From: Streptomyces sp. NRRL F-5135
GTDB taxonomy: Bacteria > Actinomycetota > Actinomycetes > Streptomycetales > Streptomycetaceae
Direction: 5' to 3'
DNA: 64,000 nucleotides
NCBI RefSeq assembly: GCF_000719775.1
Contig: NZ_JOHR01000015.1
Span: forward strand, 1-64,000
The translations under genes and the position numbers were made by a program. Below the pieces are notes generated by a model that was given only the letters and a program-made list of their open reading frames with translations, was not told where the DNA came from and searched no databases. Positions 16,806 through 26,786 of this stretch are shown in pieces (positions within the stretch are counted from its first letter, which is position 1; the number at the start of each line of letters is the position of its first letter).

Positions 16806-18635
16806 TCAGCCGCCGTACGCTCCGGACGCCGTCAGGCGCAGCGCGGTGTCGATCAGCGGCACATGGCTGAACGCCTGCGGGAAGTTCCCGACCTGCCGCT
16901 GGGCGGCGGAGTCCCACTCCTCCGCCAGCAGTCCCAGGTCGTTCCGCAGCGCCAGCAGCTTCTCGAAGAGCTTCCGTGCCTCGTCCACCCGGCCGATCAT
17001 CGCCAGATCGTCCGCGAGCCAGAACGAGCAGGCCAGGAACGCGCCCTCCTCGCCCGCCAGGCCGTCCACGCAGCCGTCCCCGTCCGAGGTCGGGTAGCGC
17101 AGCACGAACCCGTCCGGCGTGGACAGCTCCCGCTGGACCGCCTCGATCGTGCCGATGACCCGCTTGTCGTCCGGCGGCAGGAAACCCATCTGCGGGATGA
17201 GCAGCAGCGACGCGTCCAGCTCCGGGGAGCCGTAGGACTGCGTGAAGGTGTTCCGCTCCTTGTCGTACCCCTTCTCGCAGACGTCGCGGTGGATGTCGTC
17301 GCGCAGCTCGCGCCAGCGCTCCAGCGGCCCGTCGACGTCACCCGACTCGATCAGCTTGATCGTGCGGTCGACCGCCACCCAGGCCATCACTTTGGAGTGC
17401 ACGAAGTGCCGCCGCGGCCCGCGCACCTCCCAGATGCCCTCGTCCGGCTCGTCCCAGTGGTCCTCCAGGTAGTGGATCAGCTTGAGCTGGAGGACGGAGG
17501 CGTAGTCGTTGCGGGACAGGCCCGTCATGTGCGCCAGGTGCAGCGCCTCGGTGACCTCGCCGTACACGTCCAGCTGGAGCTGGTGCGCCGCGCCGTTGCC
17601 GACCCGGACCGGGGACGAGTTCTCGTAGCCCGGCAGCCAGTCCAGCTCCGCCTCGCCCAGTTCGCGCTCGCCCGCGATGCCGTACATGATCTGGAGGTTC
17701 TCCGGGTCGCCCGCGACCGCGCGCAGCAGCCATTCGCGCCAGGCGCGTGCCTCCTCGCGGTAGCCGGTGCGCAGCAGAGAGGAGAGGGTGATCGCGGCGT
17801 CGCGCAGCCAGGTGTAGCGGTAGTCCCAGTTCCGTACGCCGCCGATCTCCTCCGGCAGGGAGGTGGTGGGCGCGGCGACGATGCCGCCCGTCGGGGCGTA
17901 GGTGAGCGCCTTGAGCGTGATCAGCGAGCGGATCACGGCCTCCCGGTAGGGGCCGTGGTACGTGCAGTGCTCGACCCACTCGCGCCAGAAGTCGGCGGTC
18001 GCCTCCAGCGAACCCTCCGGGTCGGGCAGCGCGGGCGGCTGCTTGTGCGAGGGCTCCCAGCTCATGGTGAAGGCGACCCGCTCGCCCGGCGACACCATGA
18101 AGTCGGAGTACGTCGTCAGCTCCTCGCCGTACGTCTCCGCCTCGGTGTCCAGCCAGATGGAGTCCGGCCCGGACACGGCCACCGTGCGGGTGTCGTCCAC
18201 CCTGTGGACCCAGGGCACGATCCGGCCGTAGCTGAAGCGCATGCGCAGCGCGGACCGCACCGGGACGCGGCCGCTGATGCCCTCCACGATCCGGATCAGC
18301 TGCGGGGCGCCGTCGCGCGGCGGCATGAAATCGGTCACCCGTACCGTGCCGCGCGGGGTGTCCCACTCCGACTCCAGGATCAGGGAGTCCCCGCGGTAGC
18401 GGCGCCGCGTGGCGGTCGGCGCCGCGTCGTCCGCGGCGTGCACGGGCCCCAGCCGCCAGAACCCGTGCTCCTCGGTCCCGAGCAGCGCCGCGAACACGGC
18501 GTGCGAGTCGAAGCGGGGCAGGCACAGCCAGTCGACCGTGCCGTCCCGGCAGACCAGTGCCGCGGTCTGCATGTCTCCGATGAGTGCGTAATCCTCGATG
18601 CGCCCGGCCACGTGTGTCTCCAGTCGAACGGCCAT
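16806..18635 (-). CDS. glycoside hydrolase family 15 protein (trehalase or glucoamylase)
   Basis: The 609-residue protein begins RIEDYALIGDMQTAALVCRDGTVDWLCLPRFDS, typical of actinobacterial GH15 enzymes. The (alpha/alpha)6 barrel carries GGVRNWDYRYTWLRDA near residue 270 and the late EEGAFLACSFWLADDLA with the catalytic Glu. No signal peptide is seen, so it should be cytoplasmic. In Mycobacterium and Streptomyces close relatives hydrolyse trehalose; others act on oligosaccharides, so the substrate is uncertain. It is transcribed away from pyrG, with a 572-base gap between the two. Confidence 0.9.
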   Translation of the reverse strand: MAVRLETHVAGRIEDYALIGDMQTAALVCRDGTVDWLCLPRFDSHAVFAALLGTEEHGFWRLGPVHAADDAAPTATRRRYRGDSLILESEWDTPRGTVRVTDFMPPRDGAPQLIRIVEGISGRVPVRSALRMRFSYGRIVPWVHRVDDTRTVAVSGPDSIWLDTEAETYGEELTTYSDFMVSPGERVAFTMSWEPSHKQPPALPDPEGSLEATADFWREWVEHCTYHGPYREAVIRSLITLKALTYAPTGGIVAAPTTSLPEEIGGVRNWDYRYTWLRDAAITLSSLLRTGYREEARAWREWLLRAVAGDPENLQIMYGIAGERELGEAELDWLPGYENSSPVRVGNGAAHQLQLDVYGEVTEALHLAHMTGLSRNDYASVLQLKLIHYLEDHWDEPDEGIWEVRGPRRHFVHSKVMAWVAVDRTIKLIESGDVDGPLERWRELRDDIHRDVCEKGYDKERNTFTQSYGSPELDASLLLIPQMGFLPPDDKRVIGTIEAVQRELSTPDGFVLRYPTSDGDGCVDGLAGEEGAFLACSFWLADDLAMIGRVDEARKLFEKLLALRNDLGLLAEEWDSAAQRQVGNFPQAFSHVPLIDTALRLTASGAYGG

Positions 18636-19207
18636 GGTCGCCCCGGAGGGCTCTTTCTGCGGTCAAGGGTCGTTGACGAGCTTCTGTTCCGGGAAATTCC
18701 GGGAGGGCCGACGGTGCTCGGCGCCGGTCCTGATTGTCCTGTGCCGTCCCGGCTCGGCGGCGAATGTCCGAGCAGGATACGACGCGGCAAGCGCTTCGGC
18801 CGGCACGCTCCCGACAACGCCGGCCCGCCGAACGGGTGGGCCCGGGTGCCGCGCGGGGAACAGGGTGACTCGTGTGAGCGCTCCTGTGCAAGCCGGGCCG
18901 GAAACCTCGCCGCGCGCCGTACCGGACCGTGCCGGGCCCGGGGCCGGCCCGCACCGGAGCGGGCCGTACCGGAACCAGCCTCCCCCGCGGCGCTGATACC
19001 CTGGTAGCCCGTGGACCGGTGGACTCCTGCGACGCGACTGGGGCCCCGACCCCGCAGCGACGGACGTTCCTCCTCGGAACCCTTGGAACCCTCGGACTCC
19101 GTCGGACCAGATCGTCAGAGGCACAGCCGTCTGCGGATCCGGTCCGGAACCGACAGGGGCGTCCGGTACGCACCTCGAACCGCGACCACGGGAGCACCGC
19201 CTTGGCC
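18636..19207. other. intergenic region between the divergent GH15 gene and pyrG
   Basis: This 572-base stretch should hold the promoters of both flanking genes. The pyrG frame stays open upstream to about 18929 without resemblance to CTP synthase, so it is untranslated leader or chance. Near 18997-19002 a TACCCT resembles a -10 element, but I find no convincing -35. No RNA gene, riboswitch or operator was recognised. Confidence 0.6.
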
Positions 19208-20875
<1,668 letters not shown>

Positions 20876-20889
20876 CGGACGGGCCCGAC

Positions 20890-20927
20890 GCCGGGCTCCC
20901 GGGGCCGGCCGGCCCCGGGAGCCCGGC
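20890..20927 (+). terminator. pyrG terminator: perfect 38-bp palindrome
   Basis: Bases 20890-20908 are the exact reverse complement of 20909-20927, so the structure has no unpaired spacer in DNA; RNA would fold with a small CGGCCG loop. It begins 15 bases after the pyrG stop and is extremely GC-rich, without a U-tract. Confidence 0.85.
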
Positions 20928-21151
20928 CCCCGCACCGGGGGCTTCGCCCCTGTCATGTGCCGGGGGCCCGTGCCAGGGCCCGGCTTCCGGGGCCCGCGGC
21001 TCGCGTTCCGGGCCACCGGGCCGGCCGGGCCGGGCTCGGCCGCCCCGGGCCTGGGCGCCCGGCGCAGGCGATACGGTGGAGCCGGGGTACGGGCATCCAC
21101 GACCGGTACCCCGGTTTCCGCTTGTGCGCCGCTGTGTGGGAGGACGGTTTC

Positions 21152-21778
21152 ATGACCATCGAGGACGCCCCCGAGGAATGGCGGGTCACCGCCACCTCGA
21201 CACCCTTCCGCGGAAACAAGACGAGTGTCCGCACGGACGACGTGGTCATGCCCGACGGCTCGGTCCACGCGCGGGACTACCAGGTCCACCCCGGTTCCGT
21301 GGCGATCCTCGCGCTGGACGACGCGGACCGGGTCATCGTGCTGCGCCAGTACCGGCACCCGGTGCGGCAGAAGCTCTGGGAGATCCCGGCCGGGCTGCTC
21401 GACGTACCGGGCGAGAACCCGCTGCACGCGGCGCAGCGCGAGCTGTACGAGGAGGCTCACGTCAAGGCCGAGGACTGGCGGGTGCTGGTGGACGTCTACA
21501 CGACGCCCGGCGGCTGTGACGAGGCGGTACGCGTCTTCCTCGCCCGGGACCTGTCCGAGGCGGAGGGGGAGCGCTTCGCGGTCGCGGAGGAAGAGGCGGA
21601 CATGGAGCTCGCCCGGGTGGACCTGGCCGACCTGGTCCGGGGCGTGCTCGCGGGCGAACTGCACAACAACTGCCTGGCGGTGGGGGTGCTGGCGCTGACG
21701 GCGGCGCGGGCCGGGGACGGGATCGAGGCGCTGAGGCCGGCGGAGGCGCCGTGGCCCGCCCGGCCGTTCGAGTCCTGA
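21152..21778 (+). CDS. NUDIX hydrolase (ADP-ribose pyrophosphatase type)
   Basis: The 208-residue protein contains the Nudix box from AGLLDVPGE to AAQRELYEEA (about residues 82-105), with metal-binding REL-x-EE. The box Gly is replaced by Ala and one extra residue precedes the first Glu, as often in the actinobacterial ADP-ribose pyrophosphatase group. The upstream VIVLRQYRHPVRQKLWEIPAG matches that group, which cleaves ADP-ribose to AMP and ribose-5-phosphate. ATG 21152 has a GGGAGGA site. It is probably co-oriented but separately terminated from pyrG. Confidence 0.92.
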   Translation: MTIEDAPEEWRVTATSTPFRGNKTSVRTDDVVMPDGSVHARDYQVHPGSVAILALDDADRVIVLRQYRHPVRQKLWEIPAGLLDVPGENPLHAAQRELYEEAHVKAEDWRVLVDVYTTPGGCDEAVRVFLARDLSEAEGERFAVAEEEADMELARVDLADLVRGVLAGELHNNCLAVGVLALTAARAGDGIEALRPAEAPWPARPFES

Positions 21779-21874
21779 GCGGCACGGCTCGCGCGCGCTG
21801 AGCGACCGGGCCCGAGCGGACGTCTCTCGTCGCCGGGCGGCTTTCGGGGCGTCGGCGCCGCCGGATCGATGGTG

Positions 21875-21930
21875 CCGACCGGGTCGGTCATATCGCCGTA
21901 CTGATACGACGATATGACTGACCCGGTCGG
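21875..21930. repeat. long inverted repeat, 26-bp arms
   Basis: Bases 21875-21900 pair with 21905-21930 with only two mismatches, one of them a G-U in RNA; the loop is CTGA. It lies about 100 bases after the NUDIX stop and about 110 bases before the STAND gene. No U-run follows. It may be a terminator, but the inner TATCGCCGTA / TACGACGATA part is far less GC-rich than typical Streptomyces terminators and could also be a protein-binding palindrome. Confidence 0.85.
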
Positions 21931-22043
21931 GGGACGCCCCGGCCCCGCTGCGACGGTCCGGTCGCAGAGCGTGAACTAGGCTCGGACCGCCCGTGCGGGG
22001 ACCCGGCGGGCTCGGCTCGTGCGCAGGCGGACGGAGCGTGGCC

Positions 22044-25000
22044 GTGACGGATCAGGCGACCGATCGGACGGTGGAGGCGGCCGGCTCCCGGGACGCGGGG
22101 CGGGCCACCGCGGGAGTGGCAGAATCTGATGGGCCGTCGTTCGGGACGAAGCGTTCGGCGGCGTGTTCCACGACGTCCGAGACGAAAGGTACGGCCCGGG
22201 TGAACGTCCCGGATGAGCCCGCGGGCGCGGTCGACGGCGACCGCGGCAGTGACATGACGGCGGCGGACCTCGGCTTGGCCGAGGTCCGCCGCCGTCGTCG
22301 TACGGCACCCGGCGACGCCGGCACGGAGCCGGTACCGGACGGCACAGACCAGGACGGCACCGAGCCGGGCGGCCCGGAAGGCCGACTCGGGGGGCCGGAG
22401 CCGGCGTCCGGCGACCCGGCCGAGGGCGCGAGCGCGCCCGGCCCGGAACCCGTCGGCGCTCCCCCCGGCAGCGGGGAGCCGGCCGCGCGGGGCGCCGGGC
22501 CGGGGGCCGACGGTCCCGCTGCCGCGTCCGACGAAGAGCCCGGCGACGGCACCGGGGGCCGCCCTGGCGGCGTCGCGGCGAGCACCGGTCCCGTGGGTAC
22601 GGCCCTCGACGGCCGGGAGCCGGTGACCGACTCCGCCGGGCACGGCGACGGGCGGACAGCGCCCGCCGACGGGCCCGGTCGGGCCGGGACCGGCAGCCGG
22701 ACCGGGAGCGACGGGACGGATCGTGATCCTGACCTCTCGGAACCGGCCCCGGGCGGGCTCGGTTCGGCCGGGGCGGATCTTCCGTCCGCGAGTGGCGGAC
22801 CGGGGCGAGCCCCTGACTTCGCGGGCCCCGCCGGAGCCGGGTCCGGGGATCCCGGCCCCCGCCCCGACTCCGCCGAGGCGGCCGGGGGTACGGCCGACGA
22901 GGGGGCTCCCGCCGGTGACGGCTTCCCGGCCGAGGCGTCCGCAGACGGTTCCGCGGCGGCCGCGGCGGATGCCGGGCCCCCGGAGCGTACGGCCGGCGAG
23001 GGCCCGGCCGGTGGCCGAAGGCGGGCGGCCGACGGCGAGTCCGGGCGGCCCCGGCGGCGACCGCCCGCGGGGAGCCGGCCGTTCTTCGGGCGCGAGCGCG
23101 AGCTCAAGGCCCTGCACGGGGACATCGAGCGCGCGGGACTCAACACCCTGTCCGGACGCAAGGAACCCCGCGCGCGGGTGCTGCTGATCGCCGGGCGGCC
23201 CGGTTCCGGGCGGACCGCGCTCGCCGACGAACTCGCCGCGCGGCTGGCGCACGCCTATCCGGACGGCGTCGTACGGGCCCGGCTCACCGAGGCCGGGGGA
23301 GAGGCCGTCCCCACCGAGCGCACCGCCCGCGAGATCCTCACCTTCTTCGCGCTGCCCACACCCCCCGGAGCCGGTGAGGACGAGCTGTGCGAGAGGGTGC
23401 GCGCCGCGCTGGCCGCCCGGCGCGTCCTGCTGCTCCTCGACGACGCCGGCGACGCGGGCCAGGTGGACCCGCTGGTACCCGACAATCCCGACTGCCTGGT
23501 GGTCGCGGTCGCCACCGGCCCCCTCACCGGCATTCCCGACGTCCGCCCCTGCACCATCGGGGGGATGGACACCAAGGCCGCCATCGCCCTGCTGGAGCGG
23601 TTCGCCGGCGAGGTAAGGATCACGGTCGATCCGCAGGCCGCCGAGTCCCTCGCCGAGGAGTGCGCGGGTCAGCCCGCCGCGCTCGTCCTGGCCGGGGGCT
23701 GGCTCGCGGCCCGGCCCACCACGTCCGTCGCCGACGCGGCCAAGCGCCTGCGCGCACAGCCGCAAAGCCAGGACAGCCCCGTCGGCGACCGTCCCCTCGC
23801 CCGCGCGTTCCGGCTGGTGTACGAGTCGCTGCCGCCGTCGTCCGCCCGGTTCCTGCGGCTGCTCGCGCTCGCGCCCGCCGGTCGTGTCGACGCCCACACC
23901 GCCTCCGCGCTGGCCGGCTGTTCGGTGTCCGACGCCATGGTCCTGCTGAAGGACCTCGCCGCCCTGGGGCTGCTCCGGGCGAGCGGTGTCCGGGCCGCGG
24001 CGCACCACGGCGCGCACGACGACCAGTACCTGGTGCCGGGCGCGCTCATGCCGACGCTGCGCGCCCTGCTGGAGGAGAAGGACCGCCCGGCCGAGATGCA
24101 GCTGGCGCGGGCGCGGATGCTGGAGCGGACCGTACGGCTGCTCCAGTCCTGCCGGTCGGTCACCGAACCCGAGGGCTCTCCGGCCCGGGCGAAACTGGCC
24201 ACACTGCCGCGCACGCTGCGCTTCCCGCACGCCGCCGCCGCCGAGGCGTGGCTCGGCGCGCACCTGCCCGCCCTGCTGGCCTCCGCACGGCTCGCGGTCG
24301 CCGACGGCGAGCTGGACACCCTGGCCCGCAGGCTGATCGCGGCGCTGGTCCGGGCCCTGACCGCGCACCACGGCGCCGAGGCCGCGGCGCCCGAGCTGTA
24401 CGGGCTGCACCGGCTCGTCCTCGACATCGCCGAGCGCCGCGAGCTGCACCGCGAACGCGCCGCCGCACTGCTGAACCTCGGCGACCTCGACGCGCGGACC
24501 GGCCGGACCCGTGACGCGCTCGCGCGCTACCGTGCCGCGCTGGACGCGGGCCGGGCCGCGAACGACCTCTACGCCACCGGCCGGGCCATGGAATCCGTGG
24601 GCGGCGCCCACCAGGACCTCCAGGACTGGCAGCGGGCCGCCGACTGGTACGGCAGGGCGCTCTCCCAGCGGCTGAGCAGGGGCGAGCGGGCCGACGCGGC
24701 CCGCCTCTACGGCCGGCTCGGCACCGTGCACACCTACGCCGGCCGGTACGGGGAGGCCCTGCGCGACTGGCGGGCCGCCACCGCCGAGTACCGCAGGATC
24801 CACGACCTTCCGGGCCAGGCGCGCGCCCTGAGCGAGGTGGCCCGGGTGCAGGAGTACGCGGGCCGGCCGCACGAGTCGCTGCGCACCTGTGAGGAGGCGA
24901 TCGGCTGGGCCCGGCAGGCCGGGGACGACCGGCTCCAGGCCGCGCTCCGGCTCCGGGCCGCGGACACCCTGGACCGGCTCGGCGACTCGACGGCCGCCCG

Positions 25001-25070
25001 CCTCCACCGCAGCGCGGCCGAGCGGCTGCTGGAGGGGGCGACGGCGGAGAGCGGGACGCGAGGGACGTGA
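22044..25070 (+). CDS. STAND-type NTPase with TPR repeats and very long disordered N terminus
   Basis: The predicted protein has 1008 residues. Residues to about 335 are Gly/Pro/Ala/Asp/Glu-rich and must be disordered. Then come RPFFGRERELKALHGDIE, Walker A LLIAGRPGSGRTAL and Walker B RVLLLLDDAGD, with a following AGQPAALVLAGGWLA helical part, i.e. the NB-ARC-like layout of AfsR/STAND regulators but with no SARP DNA-binding domain. About residues 800-990 hold TPRs (ALARYRAALDAGRAANDLYA; AADWYGRALSQR; EALRDWRAATAEYR). STAND proteins act as ATP-dependent switches; the ligand is unknown. GTG 22044 follows GGAG by 7 bases; GTG 22200 and ATG 22254 are alternatives. It sits where mycobacteria carry xerD. 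Confidence 0.85.
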   Translation: MTDQATDRTVEAAGSRDAGRATAGVAESDGPSFGTKRSAACSTTSETKGTARVNVPDEPAGAVDGDRGSDMTAADLGLAEVRRRRRTAPGDAGTEPVPDGTDQDGTEPGGPEGRLGGPEPASGDPAEGASAPGPEPVGAPPGSGEPAARGAGPGADGPAAASDEEPGDGTGGRPGGVAASTGPVGTALDGREPVTDSAGHGDGRTAPADGPGRAGTGSRTGSDGTDRDPDLSEPAPGGLGSAGADLPSASGGPGRAPDFAGPAGAGSGDPGPRPDSAEAAGGTADEGAPAGDGFPAEASADGSAAAAADAGPPERTAGEGPAGGRRRAADGESGRPRRRPPAGSRPFFGRERELKALHGDIERAGLNTLSGRKEPRARVLLIAGRPGSGRTALADELAARLAHAYPDGVVRARLTEAGGEAVPTERTAREILTFFALPTPPGAGEDELCERVRAALAARRVLLLLDDAGDAGQVDPLVPDNPDCLVVAVATGPLTGIPDVRPCTIGGMDTKAAIALLERFAGEVRITVDPQAAESLAEECAGQPAALVLAGGWLAARPTTSVADAAKRLRAQPQSQDSPVGDRPLARAFRLVYESLPPSSARFLRLLALAPAGRVDAHTASALAGCSVSDAMVLLKDLAALGLLRASGVRAAAHHGAHDDQYLVPGALMPTLRALLEEKDRPAEMQLARARMLERTVRLLQSCRSVTEPEGSPARAKLATLPRTLRFPHAAAAEAWLGAHLPALLASARLAVADGELDTLARRLIAALVRALTAHHGAEAAAPELYGLHRLVLDIAERRELHRERAAALLNLGDLDARTGRTRDALARYRAALDAGRAANDLYATGRAMESVGGAHQDLQDWQRAADWYGRALSQRLSRGERADAARLYGRLGTVHTYAGRYGEALRDWRAATAEYRRIHDLPGQARALSEVARVQEYAGRPHESLRTCEEAIGWARQAGDDRLQAALRLRAADTLDRLGDSTAARLHRSAAERLLEGATAESGTRGT
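22257..22295 (+). repeat. perfect 18-bp inverted repeat within the STAND gene's 5' region
   Basis: Bases 22257-22274 are the exact reverse complement of 22278-22295; the loop is TTG. The repeat begins directly after an in-frame ATG (22254) and encodes TAADLGLAEVRRR. In mRNA it would form a very stable hairpin across or just after a possible start codon. Confidence 0.85.
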
Positions 25071-25308
25071 GGCCTGTCCCGCGGGCTGCCTGCCCCGGCC
25101 TGCGGGAAACAGGGGAACCCCGGGTTCGACCTGTGAAACCCGTGGCAGTTCCGATTGTGATTGATGTTTTACAAGGCTAGACAGCGGGAAATCCTTCATT
25201 AGACTGGCTCCGCCGTGCATTCGTGCGGTGTCTTCCCGTACGCCCGCACCCGCCCGGGTTCGTGTGGAACGCCCGAGACATCCCCAGAGCCGAGGACTGT
25301 GATCCGCC

Positions 25309-26424
25309 GTGTTGGTAGGCATCCCCCGCGAGGTGAAGAACAACGAATACCGGGTGGCGATCACCCCGGCCGGTGTGCACGAGCTGGTGCGCCACGGTCA
25401 CGGGGTCGTCGTGGAGCGCGACGCGGGGACCGGTTCCTCGATCCCGGACGACGAGTTCGCCGCCGCCGGCGCGCGCGTCCTGCCCACCGCCGACGCGGTC
25501 TGGGCCGCGGCCGACCTGCTGCTGAAGGTCAAGGAGCCGGTCGCCGAGGAGTACCACCGGCTGCGCAAGGACCAGACGCTCTTCACCTACCTCCACCTCG
25601 CCGCGTCCCGCGCGTGCACCGACGCGCTGCTGGACTCGGGCACCACCGCCATCGCCTACGAGACGGTCGAGACCGCGAACCGCGCGCTGCCGCTGCTCGC
25701 CCCGATGTCCGAGGTCGCGGGGAGGCTCGCGCCGCAGGTCGGCGCGTACCACCTGATGCGCTCGGCGGGCGGCCGGGGGGTGCTGCCGGCCGGGGTTCCC
25801 GGTACGGCGCCGGGCCGGGCCGTCGTCATCGGCGGCGGGGTCTCGGGCTGGAACGCCACACAGATCGCGGTCGGCATGGGCTTCCACGTCACGCTGCTCG
25901 ACCGGGACATCGCCAAGCTGCGCGAGGCGGACCGGATCTTCGGCACGAAGGTGCGGACGCTCGTCTCCAACGCCTTCGAGCTGGAGAAGGCGGTCACCGA
26001 GGCCGACCTCGTCATCGGGGCCGTCCTCATCCCCGGGGCGAAGGCGCCGAAGCTGGTCACCAACGAACTGGTCGCCCGGATGAAGCCCGGGAGTGTACTT
26101 GTCGACATCGCGATCGACCAGGGCGGATGCTTCGAGGACTCGCGTCCCACCACCCACGCGGAGCCGACCTTCCGGGTGCACGACTCCGTCTTCTACTGCG
26201 TCGCCAACATGCCCGGCGCCGTGCCGAACACCTCCACCTACGCGCTGACCAACGCCACACTGCCGTACGTCCTGCAACTCGCGGACCACGGCTGGATCGG
26301 GGCGCTGCGCCGCGACCCGGCGCTGGCCCGGGGCCTCAACACCCATGACGGCCAGGTGGTTTACCGCGAGGTCGCCGAGGCGCACGGCCTGGCGCACGTC
26401 GAATTGGGCGCTCTTCTGGGCTGA
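25309..26424 (+). CDS. ald: alanine dehydrogenase
   Basis: The 371-residue length is exactly that of the family. The enzyme interconverts L-alanine and pyruvate plus ammonia with NAD. Visible features are MLVGIPREVKNNEYRVAITPAG at the N terminus, Lys75 in LLLKVKEP, His96 in TYLHLA, the NAD-binding GGGVSGWNATQIAVGMG near residue 180 and the acid residues in DIAIDQGGC near 270. The start is GTG at 25309. The upstream 238 bases contain a relatively AT-rich patch around 25155-25200 that should hold the promoter; no operator was identified. In sporulating actinobacteria it is often tied to nitrogen use and development. Confidence 0.96.
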   Translation: MLVGIPREVKNNEYRVAITPAGVHELVRHGHGVVVERDAGTGSSIPDDEFAAAGARVLPTADAVWAAADLLLKVKEPVAEEYHRLRKDQTLFTYLHLAASRACTDALLDSGTTAIAYETVETANRALPLLAPMSEVAGRLAPQVGAYHLMRSAGGRGVLPAGVPGTAPGRAVVIGGGVSGWNATQIAVGMGFHVTLLDRDIAKLREADRIFGTKVRTLVSNAFELEKAVTEADLVIGAVLIPGAKAPKLVTNELVARMKPGSVLVDIAIDQGGCFEDSRPTTHAEPTFRVHDSVFYCVANMPGAVPNTSTYALTNATLPYVLQLADHGWIGALRRDPALARGLNTHDGQVVYREVAEAHGLAHVELGALLG

Positions 26425-26454
26425 TTCGCCCCCCTTGTCGTCAATCTCACGCCA

Positions 26455-26487
26455 ACGGCCGGACCTTGCCGAGCGAGGACCGGCCGT
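26455..26487 (+). terminator. possible ald terminator hairpin
   Basis: ACGGCCGG (26455-26462) pairs with CCGGCCGT (26480-26487) around a 17-base loop, 30 bases after the ald stop, in a 362-base gap before parA. No U-tract is present. Confidence 0.45.
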
Positions 26488-26681
26488 CGGTGTGTGCCCG
26501 GGCGTCGCCGAATCGTTTCGCGGGCGTTCCGCGGGTCCTTCCAAGGGGCCCTGGGCACAACACTTTCCACCGTTTCGCGCGCCCGTGCGACATGTGGACC
26601 ATGCCTTGGTGAGAGGCGTGTGCGCCCTTGACAGAGAGGCGTTCGGTCACCGACACATCGGGCCGGGTCCGGCGGATTGTG

Positions 26682-26711
26682 TTGCTGCGGACCGGTGACA
26701 CGCCATAGAGT
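26682..26711 (+). promoter_or_regulatory. candidate parA promoter
   Basis: TTGCTG at 26682-26687 and TAGAGT at 26706-26711 are separated by 18 bases, close to the Streptomyces housekeeping pattern TTGAC-n17-TAGAGT. A perfect TTGACA at 26628-26633 has no good -10 partner. This is prediction by eye only; the rest of the ald-parA gap shows nothing else. Confidence 0.35.
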
Positions 26712-26786
26712 CGCCAATCGTCGGCATGGTGCCACGCTGACCTATCGATAAGTTTCCTGGTCCCTTCCAAGGAGGTAAGACGACTT

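Noticed and set aside
18929..19207. In-frame N-terminal extension of pyrG
   Set aside because: The added residues are low-complexity and absent from CTP synthases, which start close to KHIFVTGG.
21888..25364. 1158-codon minus-strand frame opposite the STAND gene
   Set aside because: No domain is recognisable and the plus strand has P-loop, Walker B and TPR motifs.
26628..26633. TTGACA as the -35 of a parA promoter
   Set aside because: The hexamer is perfect, but no acceptable -10 lies 16-19 bases downstream.
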